From positions 58,147 to 122,146 of the forward strand of contig NZ_JABUXR010000005.1 of the NCBI RefSeq assembly GCF_014838745.1: a stretch of 64,000 bases of DNA. The letters run 5' to 3'. Both the position numbers and the translations under genes were made by a program. The notes beneath the pieces were generated by a model. The model was not told the DNA's origin. It saw nothing but the letters and a program-made list of their open reading frames with translations, and made no database searches. Positions 11,159-20,024 of this stretch are shown here, in pieces. How positions within the stretch are numbered: position 1 is the stretch's first letter; the number at the start of each line of letters is the position of its first letter. This stretch comes from Limosilactobacillus urinaemulieris (GTDB taxonomy: Bacteria > Bacillota > Bacilli > Lactobacillales > Lactobacillaceae).

Positions 11159-11626
11159 ATGGCCAAAAAGCATGAAAATAATGATAATTTAATCGCTCAA
11201 AATAAAAAGGCTCGTCATGATTATTTTGTGACTGACACCTATGAAGCAGGACTAGTTTTAACGGGAACGGAGATTAAGTCTGTACGAGCACACCGGGTTA
11301 ATTTAAAAGATGGCTTTGCGCAAATTCGTAATGGTGAAGCATGGTTAATGAATGTTCATATTAGTGAATACGATAATGGGACCTTCTTCAATCAGGATCC
11401 GCTTCGTAATCGCAAACTGCTGCTCCACAAAAAAGAGATTCAAAAATTGACTGGTGCTCTCCAGGATAAGGGGGTTACCCTTATTCCATTAAAAATGTAC
11501 ATTAAGCATGGCTATGCAAAGGTTCTTCTCGGTCTTGCTAAAGGAAAACACGAATACGATAAGCGTGAATCCATTAAGCGTCGTGAAGCTAACCGTGAGA
11601 TGGAACGGGTAATGAAGCATTATTAG
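11159..11626 (+). CDS. smpB: SsrA-binding protein SmpB
   Basis: Binds tmRNA and brings it to stalled ribosomes in trans-translation. The 155 residues show the characteristic [25 protein letters not shown] and the C-terminal [15 protein letters not shown], which mimics the codon-anticodon part in the A site. The ATG is preceded by a G-rich ribosome site. It ends the secG-rnr-smpB cluster; its RNA partner ssrA lies at 28316-28687 in the same window. Confidence 0.97.
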   Translation: MAKKHENNDNLIAQNKKARHDYFVTDTYEAGLVLTGTEIKSVRAHRVNLKDGFAQIRNGEAWLMNVHISEYDNGTFFNQDPLRNRKLLLHKKEIQKLTGALQDKGVTLIPLKMYIKHGYAKVLLGLAKGKHEYDKRESIKRREANREMERVMKHY

Positions 11627-11630
11627 AGGT

Positions 11631-11737
11631 AGAGTGCGAGCCAGCAAAGAACTTGCGGAAAGCCAGCAATTTCTCCTGACAAAGGCGCCTCGCGCCTAGG
11701 AAGGAGGTTGCTGGCTCTAGCAAGTTCCTGGCGAGCA
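11631..11737 (+). repeat. Long imperfect hairpin element, copy A
   Basis: Directly after smpB. Nested arms: GAACTTGC (11649) with GCAAGTTC (11720), AGCCAGCAA (11661) with TTGCTGGCT (11708), CTCC with GGAG, and an inner AGGCGC/GCGCCT. It starts AGAGTGCGAGC and holds CAATTTCTCCTGAC, both close to a second element at 28091. Two direct copies of TTGACTATGTTGCC follow at 11742 and 11795. No reading frame. Likely a repeated intergenic hairpin family or a structured RNA end. Confidence 0.6.
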
Positions 11738-11824
11738 GTTCTTGACTATGTTGCCTAGAACCCTAGGCGGAGGTTGCGGTCATGGCAAGCACATTTGACT
11801 ATGTTGCCGATGCAACCATATACA

Positions 11825-11866
11825 AAATAAGCGACTGACAATTTTGTCAGTCGCTTATTTGTTTAA
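11825..11866. terminator. Bidirectional terminator between smpB and the LURP-one-like gene
   Basis: AAATAAGCGACTGACA pairs perfectly with TGTCAGTCGCTTATTT around a 4-base loop, A-rich on one side and T-rich on the other. Serves the convergent smpB and minus-strand gene. Confidence 0.9.
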
Positions 11867-11879
11867 GCATTTTTAATCG

Positions 11880-12449
11880 TTATTTTTGTTTTTTTAATTG
11901 TGACGGTTCAATTTGGTAGCCAAGACAAGCATCATTGCCTGTAGCAACACTTCCCCAGTGGACGCGGAGAGGAGATGATTGTTTGCGACGAGCCCAATGT
12001 TGGAGAACACTTGCAACGAGAATGGCGAGTGGTTCGTCTTCTTCATTTTTCACCTTTAATTCGTGGTAATAATCACCGGTAAAAGCAACGGGTTGGATCG
12101 AGAAGACAAGGTGGTTCTTTTTAAAAACGCGGTATTTTCCCGAGAATGGCGAGCCAACGACAACCCAGCTAAGTCCCTTAATATAAATAACTTCACGAAC
12201 GAAACCAAGAGACTTACTAACTGTTCCCACTTTTTGGCGATCCTTAAATAAGGCAAACTTTGGAATTATTCCAAAACTTAGTTGCTTAACTTCGGCAAGT
12301 AAGTCACCAGAAATCGAATATAAAGATAAAACGTCATGAAGAGCCCCCCATTTGCCTACCAAGAGATATAGTGATCGTCCTTGATAGTTACGAATAACGG
12401 TAGTTCCGTGGAGGTCTGTATCATGATCGCGTAGATAAAGTTGCCGCAT
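11880..12449 (-). CDS. LURP-one-related (DUF567/YxjI-like) protein
   Basis: A 189-residue soluble protein whose spacing of short beta strands and the stretch VRNY-like TVIRNYQGRSLYLLVGKWG, then SLYSISGDLLAEVKQ, resembles the LURP-one/YxjI family, which has a tubby-like phospholipid-scramblase fold. Biochemical role in bacteria is unknown. The start at 12449 is preferred because AAGGAG lies ten bases upstream; an ATG 12 codons earlier would lie before that ribosome site. Single gene, convergent with smpB. Confidence 0.65.
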   Translation of the reverse strand: MRQLYLRDHDTDLHGTTVIRNYQGRSLYLLVGKWGALHDVLSLYSISGDLLAEVKQLSFGIIPKFALFKDRQKVGTVSKSLGFVREVIYIKGLSWVVVGSPFSGKYRVFKKNHLVFSIQPVAFTGDYYHELKVKNEEDEPLAILVASVLQHWARRKQSSPLRVHWGSVATGNDACLGYQIEPSQLKKQK

Positions 12450-12591
12450 CCAATCACCGCTCCTTAAAGACAGATTAATTACCATTATTGTACCAGTTTG
12501 CTTATAAAAATGATAACTTTACAAAGCGGTTTCAATTTTCATTTCCGCTCATCGTCACTTATGCTAAAATATTAGTTGAGGTGCTAGAATC

Positions 12592-13290
12592 GTGAAACAA
12601 CTTATTCATAATGATTGGTGGGACGTTTTGAAACCCCAATTTGAAAGTGCATATTACGCGCAGCTACATAATTTCTTGAAAGAAGAGTACAGCCACCGGA
12701 CAATCTATCCGGAGATGCATCATATTTTTGAGGCTTTTGAATGGACTCCTTTTAGTAAAGTTAAAGTTGTCATTTTAGGTCAAGATCCGTACCATGGTCC
12801 TCACCAGGCTCATGGATGCAGCTTTTCGGTTTTGCCTGGAATCCCTGTTCCGCCATCATTGCAAAATATTTATAAGGAACTGCAGAGTGATGTCGGTTGT
12901 CATCCGGTTCAACATGGTTACCTAAAAAAATGGGCTGATCAAGGTGTTTTGCTTTTGAATTCGGTCTTAACAGTTCGTGCAGGCCAAGCCTTTTCTCACA
13001 AGGGGCATGGTTGGGAACAATTGACGGACGCTGCAATTCACGCATTGTCCGAACGCCCTCAACCAGTTGTCTTTATTCTCTGGGGAAGAGCGGCACGGGA
13101 TAAGAAAAAGCTGATTAACCTCAAGACAAATATTATCTTGGAATCAGCGCACCCAAGTCCGCTTTCAGCTAACCGTGGATTTTTCGGTTCAAAACCATTT
13201 TCAAAGACAAATGAAGCACTTCGCGCAATGGGAGAGGAGCCAATTGATTGGCAATTACCGGATCAACCGATAGTTGACGGTAAGGCTTGA
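12592..13290 (+). CDS. ung: Uracil-DNA glycosylase (GTG start)
   Basis: Removes uracil from DNA at the start of base-excision repair. The 232 residues include the water-activating motif [13 protein letters not shown] and the C-terminal [13 protein letters not shown] with the catalytic histidine; WGRAARDKK is also typical. GTG is used as start after GAGGTG. It precedes pta with 24 bases between them, an arrangement seen across lactobacilli. Confidence 0.97.
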   Translation: MKQLIHNDWWDVLKPQFESAYYAQLHNFLKEEYSHRTIYPEMHHIFEAFEWTPFSKVKVVILGQDPYHGPHQAHGCSFSVLPGIPVPPSLQNIYKELQSDVGCHPVQHGYLKKWADQGVLLLNSVLTVRAGQAFSHKGHGWEQLTDAAIHALSERPQPVVFILWGRAARDKKKLINLKTNIILESAHPSPLSANRGFFGSKPFSKTNEALRAMGEEPIDWQLPDQPIVDGKA

Positions 13291-13314
13291 TAACCAATAA
13301 GGAGGTTCTTGTAG

Positions 13315-14289
13315 ATGGATTTATTTGATGAAATTGCTGCAAAGGTAAAGGGACAAGACAAAACCATTGTCTTCCCTGAAGGTGCTGACAAACGAATTTT
13401 AGGTGCTGCTGTTCGCCTAAAGAATGATGGCTTAGTAGAACCAATTTTGCTTGGGACAAAGAGTGAAATTGAAGCAACGGCTAATAAAAATAACTTTGAT
13501 ATTACTGGTTTACAAATTATCGATCCAGCAACTTACCCAGAAGCAGACAAGAAGGCCATGTTTGATGCGCTTCTAGAACGTCGAAAAGGAAAGAATACTC
13601 CTGAACAAGTTGAGAAGATGCTGGAGGATGTTAGTTACTTTGGGACCATGCTAGTTTACATGGGAAAGGCAGATGGAATGGTTTCTGGAGCAGTTCACTC
13701 AACTGGTTCGACTGTTCGTCCAGCATTACAAATCATTAAGACAAAGCCAAATGCTCACCGGATTAGTGGTGCCTTCTTGATGCAAAAAGGTGATCAGCGG
13801 TATATTTTTGCTGATTGTGCGATCAATATTGAGTTGGATGCAGATACCATGGCCGAAGTTGCGGTTCAAAGTGCCGAAACTGCTAAACTTTTTGGAATTG
13901 ATCCTAAGGTTGCTCTTCTTAGCTTCTCTACTAAGGGCTCTGCTAAGGGAGAGATGGTTACCAAGGTTGCCGAAGCCACAGAAAAGGTTCACGAAATGGA
14001 ACCAGAGCTTCCTGCTGATGGTGAAATGCAATTTGATGCTGCTGTTGTTCCTTCAGTTGGTGAGTTAAAGGCTCCAGGATCTAAGGTTGCTGGGCATGCA
14101 AATGTCTTTATTTTCCCAAGCCTTGAAGCCGGAAATATTGGCTACAAGATTGCTCAACGATTTGGTGGCTTTACTGCTGTAGGTCCAATTCTCCAAGGGT
14201 TGAATGCACCAATTGCTGACCTTTCACGGGGATGCAGTGAGGATGATGCTTACAAGGTGGCCATTATTACAGCTGCTCAGGCATTATAA
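13315..14289 (+). CDS. pta: Phosphate acetyltransferase
   Basis: Interconverts acetyl-CoA and acetyl phosphate; in heterofermenters it takes acetyl phosphate from phosphoketolase towards acetyl-CoA and ethanol. The 324-residue length is that of the short PTA class (no regulatory domain). Conserved stretches are FPEGADKRIL, MVSGAVHSTGSTVRPALQIIKT and GCSEDDAYKVAIITAAQ at the end. AAGGAGG precedes the ATG. Between ung and tsaE. Confidence 0.97.
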   Translation: MDLFDEIAAKVKGQDKTIVFPEGADKRILGAAVRLKNDGLVEPILLGTKSEIEATANKNNFDITGLQIIDPATYPEADKKAMFDALLERRKGKNTPEQVEKMLEDVSYFGTMLVYMGKADGMVSGAVHSTGSTVRPALQIIKTKPNAHRISGAFLMQKGDQRYIFADCAINIELDADTMAEVAVQSAETAKLFGIDPKVALLSFSTKGSAKGEMVTKVAEATEKVHEMEPELPADGEMQFDAAVVPSVGELKAPGSKVAGHANVFIFPSLEAGNIGYKIAQRFGGFTAVGPILQGLNAPIADLSRGCSEDDAYKVAIITAAQAL

Positions 14290-14315
14290 TAGAATATAAT
14301 AAGTTTAAAAACTAT

Positions 14316-14362
14316 TGAGGGAAGAAACTGGGAAATACCCCAGGCTCTTCTCTCTTTTGTTG
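14316..14362 (+). terminator. Imperfect terminator between pta and tsaE
   Basis: GAGGGAAGAAACTGGG faces CCCAGGCTCTTCTCTC with mismatches, followed by TTTTGTTGCTTTT. Probably a leaky stop before tsaE. Confidence 0.5.
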
Positions 14363-14419
14363 CTTTTAAGCTTAGGTATCGGCTACAATGACTGTAGAAA
14401 AAATGAGGAGCGAAGTCGG

Positions 14420-14872
14420 ATGAAAGAAGTAAAGCTAACGGATCGAGAAAAAACAATTGAGCTTGGCGAAAAGGTGGGACAGCAATTAAAAGCTGGGGAT
14501 GTTTTAGTCTTGGATGGTGATCTTGGTGCCGGGAAGACAACCTTTACTAAGGGATTAGCTAAGGGATTAGCCATTCCAGACTTGATTAAGAGCCCCACCT
14601 TTACCATTATTCGTGAGTACCATGATGGTCGCTTACCGCTTTACCATATGGATGCATATCGTCTTGAAAATGGGGGAGCAGAAGACTTGGGACTAGAGGA
14701 ATACTTTGATAGTGACGGAGTGAGTGTTGTGGAGTGGGCCCAATTCGTTGAAGATGAATTACCTGCTGAATTTTTGGCAATTCACTTTAAGCGAACGGAT
14801 GACGAAAATACCCGCCTCCTTCAGTTCGAACCGCATGGTCGTCACTTTGAACAGGTAGTTACGGAGTTGTAA
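14420..14872 (+). CDS. tsaE: tRNA threonylcarbamoyladenosine biosynthesis ATPase TsaE
   Basis: ATPase partner of TsaB/TsaD in t6A37 modification of tRNAs reading ANN codons. The 150 residues carry the P-loop GDLGAGKTTFTKG and the family motifs SPTFTIIREY and HMDAYRL, and a VVEWAQ strand. The ATG at 14420 follows GAGGAGCGAAG; a longer upstream frame crosses the terminator and was rejected. The next gene starts two bases after its stop. Confidence 0.94.
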   Translation: MKEVKLTDREKTIELGEKVGQQLKAGDVLVLDGDLGAGKTTFTKGLAKGLAIPDLIKSPTFTIIREYHDGRLPLYHMDAYRLENGGAEDLGLEEYFDSDGVSVVEWAQFVEDELPAEFLAIHFKRTDDENTRLLQFEPHGRHFEQVVTEL

Positions 14873-14874
14873 TA

Positions 14875-15363
14875 ATGTCAGAGACTGTTGAAATTAAGTT
14901 GGCTGAACCTGAGGATGCCGCTGCTATTCTTAGCTTCCTTCGACGCGCAGCAACGGAAAGTGATGCCGTCACAATTCCGCATTTAGAAAAAGTAACTTCA
15001 AAGGAAGAACGCGAAAATATTCAAATAATTAACGATGCAGACGATTGTATAATGCTGCTAGCAGTGTTTGAAAAAGAGATCGTGGGGATGGTAACAATAA
15101 TGCGGTTACCCAATGAACCTCAGATGGGGGAGTTAGGAGTTATTGTAGCCAAAAAATACTGGTATCATGGAATTGGTCAGTTGTTAGTGGATGAAGCTGA
15201 ATATTGGTTCGCTAATTATAGTAGTTTGTCTCGACTTACCTTAGATGTTTTTGAGGATAATGTTCCAGCAATTAACCTGTATCGTAAGATGAACTTTGTT
15301 GTTCGTGAACATCGATTAGTCTCGGGACGAAAGGCACTCCAGATGGATTATCGACAAGAATAA
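14875..15363 (+). CDS. GNAT-family N-acetyltransferase
   Basis: A 162-residue acetyltransferase of the GNAT fold: the beta4-alpha3 acetyl-CoA site reads GELGVIVAKKYWYHGIGQLLVDEA and the C-terminal part has NVPAINLYRKMNFV. It is translationally coupled to tsaE. Position after tsaE invites comparison with RimI (ribosomal protein S18 acetylation), but the N-terminal half is not RimI-like, so the substrate is left open. Confidence 0.88.
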   Translation: MSETVEIKLAEPEDAAAILSFLRRAATESDAVTIPHLEKVTSKEERENIQIINDADDCIMLLAVFEKEIVGMVTIMRLPNEPQMGELGVIVAKKYWYHGIGQLLVDEAEYWFANYSSLSRLTLDVFEDNVPAINLYRKMNFVVREHRLVSGRKALQMDYRQE

Positions 15364-15410
15364 ACGGCTCCTGGCATTCAGAGTTACGAATGTCAGGAGC
15401 CGTTGTTGAT
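15363..15410. terminator. Bidirectional terminator
   Basis: AACGGCTCCTG-CATTC pairs with GAATG-CAGGAGCCGTT. Shared by the convergent GNAT and PAS genes. Confidence 0.85.
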
Positions 15411-15841
15411 TATTTATGTTTGAATAGGACTTGCTTAATGTTATGTAACCAGGCACCTTTTTCTTGATGTCCTGAAACATCCTGGGTCACTTCAACACAG
15501 CCGATATATTTACCGTTATTATCATGAAGTGAATAGAAGGCAATGTTAATTGGCTTATCGTGGTAGTGAATGATCAGGCTTAAAACACCACGTTTACCAT
15601 CGTGCATTTGCTGTAAGACTTGTTTTACCCGTTCTTGGCTATGACCAGGATGAACCTCTAAGACGTACTTCCCAAGATCGTCATCAGTTCTCTTGAAGAG
15701 CCGGTGCTTATTTGCTGAAGACCAGCGAACAATGTCATGTTCATCAATAAAGTCAAATTCTTCGGGAATGGTTTGAAAAATGGCGTTTAATTGGGTTAGG
15801 GTTAAACTACCGCCTAGTAGCTTGACTGTTTCGTTATCCAT
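15410..15841 (-). CDS. PAS-domain protein (PAS_10/DUF438-like)
   Basis: A 143-residue cytoplasmic protein consisting essentially of one PAS domain: PEEFDFIDEHDIVRW, then a middle region with VLEVHPGHSQERV and the last strands YIGCVEVTQDVS. This pattern matches the PAS_10 domain, which in other bacteria is fused to a hemerythrin-like domain; here it stands alone. The ligand is unknown. AAAGGAG precedes the ATG. It follows the exonuclease gene on the same strand with 15 bases between, so the two form an operon. Confidence 0.75.
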   Translation of the reverse strand: MDNETVKLLGGSLTLTQLNAIFQTIPEEFDFIDEHDIVRWSSANKHRLFKRTDDDLGKYVLEVHPGHSQERVKQVLQQMHDGKRGVLSLIIHYHDKPINIAFYSLHDNNGKYIGCVEVTQDVSGHQEKGAWLHNIKQVLFKHK

Positions 15842-15856
15842 AAATTGAGTTCTCCT

Positions 15857-16393
15857 TTAATTATAAAAGTTGATAAATGGGCGAAGCTGTTCTCCGCCAA
15901 AGTGTTGGGCTTCATATAAAAGAATGTTGGCACAGGCTTGAGCATCATCAAGAGCATTGTGATGGTGATGTAAATCAATCTGTAAGGCATCACAAACAGT
16001 ATTTAACCGATAATTGTCAAGCCCGGGGATTAGTTGGCGACTGCTTTTCACGGTGTCAAGAGTTTGGAAGGTCGGTGGTTGAATACCATAATGAAGAAGG
16101 GTATTCTTCAGGACACTATTATCAAAACTATTATTATGGGCAATTACAAGTTGTTCTGGTCGGTAGAACTGTTTAATGTGTTGCCAAACCTCGGGGAATG
16201 TTGGCGCATCTTGAACATCCTCTTCATGAATTCCGTGGATCTGCACGTTCCGCCAGAAAAAATCAGTTTGGGGATTAATTAAAGTATAAAATTCATCAGC
16301 AATCTTGTTATCCCGAACAATTGTCAGTGCTAGAGAACAGGCGCTGTATCGTTTACCGTTTGCTGTTTCAAAGTCCATTGCAACAAAGTTCAT
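15857..16393 (-). CDS. DEDDh 3'-5' exonuclease, DnaQ-like
   Basis: A 178-residue stand-alone exonuclease domain related to the epsilon subunit of DNA polymerase III. The catalytic acids are visible: D-x-E in AMDFETANG, the Asp in AHNNSFDNSVL and the HxxxxD of HHNALDDAQA, which makes it the DEDDh type. The start at 16393 has GAAAGGAGGTC upstream; a start 14 codons earlier would lie before this site. May act in DNA or RNA trimming; the substrate is not known. Confidence 0.9.
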   Translation of the reverse strand: MNFVAMDFETANGKRYSACSLALTIVRDNKIADEFYTLINPQTDFFWRNVQIHGIHEEDVQDAPTFPEVWQHIKQFYRPEQLVIAHNNSFDNSVLKNTLLHYGIQPPTFQTLDTVKSSRQLIPGLDNYRLNTVCDALQIDLHHHHNALDDAQACANILLYEAQHFGGEQLRPFINFYN

Positions 16394-16524
16394 GAAGCAA
16401 GACCTCCTTTCGTCAGGGATGGTTAATGACTTCAATTTTACCAGTAATTCGTTTCCTCTGCCAAAAGATTAGTGATTAAACATGGTACAATAATACTTAG
16501 ATTAAAATAAAGGACGACAAGACT

Positions 16525-17421
16525 ATGGTAGTTAATTTAATTCAAGAATTTCCCGAAATCAATATTAAAAAGCAGGAACCACTATCCAAGTATACTTTTA
16601 CTCATACTGGAGGAGAAGCAGATTGGTTGGCTTTCCCAGAAAATGTTGAACAAGTTCAGCAATTGGTAAAGTTTGTTAAGAAAAATGATATGCCATTAAC
16701 CGTAATTGGCAACGCCAGTAACTTAATTGTTCGTGATGGCGGAATTGCGGGGTTAGTAGTAATTGTGACTGGCATGAACCAAATTAAAGTTGAAGGTAAT
16801 AACGTGATGGCTCAAGCAGGGGCAACCTATATTAAGACCACTCAAGTTGCGCGGGATCATAGTTTAACTGGTTTGGAATTTGCTGCCGGAATTCCTGGAA
16901 GCATCGGTGGTGCAGTTTTTATGAATGCTGGTGCATATGGCGGGGAAACCAAATTTGCGGTTAAATCAGCTACCATTATGCTACCAACTGGCGAAATTAA
17001 GGAATTAACCAATGAGGAACTCGACTTTGGTTATCGTCATAGTAGCGTTCAAGATAATCATGGGATCGTTCTTGAAGCAACGTTTGAGCTAAAGCCTGGT
17101 GACAAGGAAAAGATTACCGCTCAAATGGATGAACTGAATGCTCGACGTGCCGCTAAACAACCGTTGGAGTTGCCGTCTTGTGGAAGTGTCTTCAAGCGCC
17201 CAACAGGATATTTTGCTGGAAAACTAATTCATGATGCTGGCTTACAGGGGTATACTTCCGGTGGTGCACAAGTATCAAAGAAACATGCTGGCTTTATTGT
17301 TAATATTGATAATGGAACGGCCACTGATTACCTAAACGTTATTCATCACGTTCAAAAAGTCGTTAAGGATAAATTTGGCGTTTCATTAGAAACAGAAGTC
17401 CGGATTATTGGTCGGGATTAG
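16525..17421 (+). CDS. murB: UDP-N-acetylenolpyruvoylglucosamine reductase
   Basis: FAD-dependent reduction of UDP-GlcNAc-enolpyruvate to UDP-MurNAc, the second committed step of peptidoglycan precursor synthesis. The 298 residues have the FAD-binding [13 protein letters not shown] and GNASNLIV, the loop [21 protein letters not shown], the catalytic SCGSVFKRP and the C-terminal KHAGFIVN. Length fits the MurB group of Gram-positives. ATG with AAAGGA upstream. Single gene ending in a strong terminator. Confidence 0.96.
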   Translation: MVVNLIQEFPEINIKKQEPLSKYTFTHTGGEADWLAFPENVEQVQQLVKFVKKNDMPLTVIGNASNLIVRDGGIAGLVVIVTGMNQIKVEGNNVMAQAGATYIKTTQVARDHSLTGLEFAAGIPGSIGGAVFMNAGAYGGETKFAVKSATIMLPTGEIKELTNEELDFGYRHSSVQDNHGIVLEATFELKPGDKEKITAQMDELNARRAAKQPLELPSCGSVFKRPTGYFAGKLIHDAGLQGYTSGGAQVSKKHAGFIVNIDNGTATDYLNVIHHVQKVVKDKFGVSLETEVRIIGRD

Positions 17422-17440
17422 TTTGTTAGGGTTAGAAGTA

Positions 17441-17496
17441 AAAAGGGTAAGCGGATAAGAAAACTTCTCTTGGTTTTCTTATCCGCTTACCCTTTT
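17441..17496. terminator. Bidirectional terminator murB / DUF1361 gene
   Basis: A perfect 24-bp stem beginning AAAAGGGTAAGCGG and ending CCGCTTACCCTTTT with an 8-base loop. Serves convergent genes. Confidence 0.92.
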
Positions 17497-17510
17497 GTAT
17501 AACTAAACTA

Positions 17511-18173
17511 TTACCCCCCCTTGTATTTTGTGTTTTGAACTGTTTTAAGGATCCAGTAGGAAAGAATCTGCAAACAGGTAAGGATTAGAGTGAATTTAAG
17601 CATATTGATGGACCAGATAGACAATAACTGACGGAAAAACCAGCTGGGGGTAAAGAAAAGATAGATAGAATGAAGACGAAGAAAACGGCCAATGTAAATT
17701 CCAATGCTTGAGATGAATGAGAAGAAAATGATCCACCAAAATTTGATTTTGGGATGATGGGGGCAAATTAATTCAGTGAGTTGGTGACTAACTTGATCCA
17801 ATGACAAAAGGCCGAAGAAGAGACAGCTGATTGCACACAGAACCATTATGGCAAAAATTAACCAAATATGGGGATCTGATTTTAGGAGCCCGTTGATGCT
17901 AGTATGGGGGCTAAGCCAGGAGAGATGAAAAAGGTCAGTCATGACGTAAGGGGTATTTGGGTAAAACAGTAACCAAATAATGAGGCACCCCCAGAAAGCT
18001 AACGCCCGTCGATCATTAAAACGGGGGAGTTGAAAGCCAATTTCAACTGGAATATAAGCCAAGAAAACGTTAAAAGCCATAAAATTAAACGGCTTTGGCA
18101 TAAAAATTTTCAGGAGGGCAATTGCAATCCAGAAGAAAAAACGAATTTGCCATTGCTTAGTTAATTTAAACAT
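17511..18173 (-). CDS. DUF1361 integral membrane protein
   Basis: A 220-residue protein with six or seven hydrophobic segments. FYPNTPYVMTDLFHL is the hallmark of DUF1361 proteins, whose function is not known. The ATG is preceded by GGAAGGAA. It is convergent with murB and divergent from cdaA, and has no operon partner. Confidence 0.85.
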   Translation of the reverse strand: MFKLTKQWQIRFFFWIAIALLKIFMPKPFNFMAFNVFLAYIPVEIGFQLPRFNDRRALAFWGCLIIWLLFYPNTPYVMTDLFHLSWLSPHTSINGLLKSDPHIWLIFAIMVLCAISCLFFGLLSLDQVSHQLTELICPHHPKIKFWWIIFFSFISSIGIYIGRFLRLHSIYLFFTPSWFFRQLLSIWSINMLKFTLILTCLQILSYWILKTVQNTKYKGG

Positions 18174-18318
18174 CTAATCGGGTTCCTTCCGTAAATAAGT
18201 ATTTCATAGTTCAGAATACCAGACTTTATCGTAGATACCAGAATTTTAATGAAGTACAGTTCTTTCTGGGATAAAATGATATAATGTTATGGTAATTTAG
18301 AGGATGGTGAGAAAAGTT

Positions 18319-19164
18319 ATGCAGTTTATTTCGGCGCTGTTTACTTGGCAAAACCTGATCCATCTAATTGATATCTTAGTAATTTGGTTTTTAATCTACG
18401 AATTATTATTATTAATTCGTGGTACTCGGGCTGTCCAATTATTCCGGGGAATTCTGATTATTATTCTGGTGAAGGTAGTCAGTTGGTACATTGGTTTAAG
18501 TACAGTTTCTTGGGTAATGGATCAGATCATTAATTGGGGTGTAATCGCCATTGTGATCATTTTCCAGCCAGAAATTCGTCGGGGACTGGAACACCTAGGA
18601 CGAGGGACGTTCTTTACCCACAATCAAACGGCTAATGAAACTGAAGAAGAGACGATTAAGCAATTAGATCAGGCAATCCAATATATGTCAAAACGACGGA
18701 TCGGAGCTCTGATTAGTATTGAAATGAAGACGGGCTTGGAAGAATACATTGAAACCGGGATTCCGTTAGATGCAGATATTTCGGGTGCATTGCTAATTAA
18801 CACGTTCATTCCTAATACACCGCTTCATGATGGCGCGGTAATCATTAAAAATAATCGGATCTCAGTTGCGGCGGCATATTTACCCCTATCTGACAGTAAA
18901 TTAATTCCTAAAGAATTAGGGACCAGACACCGGGCTGCCGTTGGAATTAGTGAAGTTACCGATGCATTAACAATCGTTATTTCTGAAGAAACTGGTGAGG
19001 TTTCAATTACGAAGGATAATGAGTTAATTCGTAATATGTCACGAAATGATTACTTGAAGTTCTTGCGGGCCCAACTATACAGCCAAACAACCGGGAAGGA
19101 TAATAACTTCTTTACAAAACTATTCTCCTTCTTCGGTCGTCGGGGAGGTGGCAGCAATGAATAA
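18319..19164 (+). CDS. cdaA: Diadenylate cyclase CdaA
   Basis: Makes cyclic di-AMP from two ATP; the messenger controls potassium and osmolyte uptake and cell-wall balance. The 281 residues have three N-terminal membrane helices and a DAC domain with the catalytic LHDGAVII near residue 170 and GTRHRAA about 35 residues later. The ATG at 18319 is better placed behind GAGGATGGTGAG than the ATG 15 bases upstream, which would overlap it. First gene of cdaA-cdaR-glmM; its end overlaps cdaR by eight bases. TATAAT at 18280 is a possible -10. Confidence 0.96.
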   Translation: MQFISALFTWQNLIHLIDILVIWFLIYELLLLIRGTRAVQLFRGILIIILVKVVSWYIGLSTVSWVMDQIINWGVIAIVIIFQPEIRRGLEHLGRGTFFTHNQTANETEEETIKQLDQAIQYMSKRRIGALISIEMKTGLEEYIETGIPLDADISGALLINTFIPNTPLHDGAVIIKNNRISVAAAYLPLSDSKLIPKELGTRHRAAVGISEVTDALTIVISEETGEVSITKDNELIRNMSRNDYLKFLRAQLYSQTTGKDNNFFTKLFSFFGRRGGGSNE

Positions 19165-19999
19165 CTGGGAATTTTTTAATAACAAGTGGTTCTTGCGAAT
19201 TACTTCTCTTGTTCTGGCCCTCTTCCTCTTTTTCTACGTTAATAATGGTAGTAATGGCTTTTTAAGACAGAATACAAGGCAGCATGACCAGATAAGCGCT
19301 TTGATGTCTAATAAAACTGCGGTTATTAAGATGCCACTTGACATTACAACCGATAATAATTACGTTGTTAGCGGTTATCCTAAGACCGTTCGGGTAACCG
19401 TAAATGGTCCTTCAGCGTTGGTAACAACAACTTCAAATACGCAAAACTTTAAGGCTTATATTGACCTGACTAACGTTGGCGTAGGAAAACACCGGGTGAA
19501 GGTTAAAACTAGCGGCTTGAACTCTGAGCTTCACGCAACGGTAAAGCCACAGTATGTAACGGTTAATATTCAACCGCGGAAGACAATTACTAAAAAGATT
19601 ACTGTCCGGCTAAGTTCTCATTCATTAAGCAATAATTATCAGGTAGGAACGCCACGGACTGATATTGATCATGTCCAAATATCTGGTTCCCGCGAAGAAG
19701 TCAACAAGGTTGATCGGGTTCTTGCATTTGTTGCAATGCCGACCAAGGCAACTTCCGATATTCATCGATTAGTAACCCTGCAAGCGGTGGATAAAAATGG
19801 ACAAACCCTTAACGTTGTAATTGAACCAAACACAACTAACGTGACGATTCCAATTCATGGTGAGAGCAGTAATACTAGCAGCTCAGCAAGCGATAATGAT
19901 AATGCGCAGTCAAGTTCAAGTAGTAATCGTTCTAGTCGTGTAAGTTCAAGTGAAAGTAGTTCATCGAGTAGTAGCGCACAAGTAAGTTCAAATGAGTAG
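19157..19999 (+). CDS. cdaR: CdaA regulator CdaR (YbbR-domain protein) with Ser-rich tail
   Basis: Extracytoplasmic partner that modulates CdaA. The 280 residues have one N-terminal membrane anchor (FLRITSLVLALFLFFYVN) and then YbbR repeats outside the membrane (for example PLDITTDNNYVVSGYPKTVRVTVNGP and a second copy near residue 155). The last 45 residues are almost only Ser with Asn, Asp and Glu, a low-complexity tail not needed for the YbbR fold; it may span the wall. The ATG overlaps the end of cdaA, so the two are translationally coupled. Confidence 0.92.
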   Translation: MNNWEFFNNKWFLRITSLVLALFLFFYVNNGSNGFLRQNTRQHDQISALMSNKTAVIKMPLDITTDNNYVVSGYPKTVRVTVNGPSALVTTTSNTQNFKAYIDLTNVGVGKHRVKVKTSGLNSELHATVKPQYVTVNIQPRKTITKKITVRLSSHSLSNNYQVGTPRTDIDHVQISGSREEVNKVDRVLAFVAMPTKATSDIHRLVTLQAVDKNGQTLNVVIEPNTTNVTIPIHGESSNTSSSASDNDNAQSSSSSNRSSRVSSSESSSSSSSAQVSSNE

Positions 20000-20024
20000 A
20001 TTTTAGTTAAGAGGAGAAAAAATA

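Noticed and set aside
10846-11173. Minus-strand frames rich in His/Asp opposite the rnr tail
   Set aside because: Mirror image of the basic, repetitive rnr C-terminus; no start signal.
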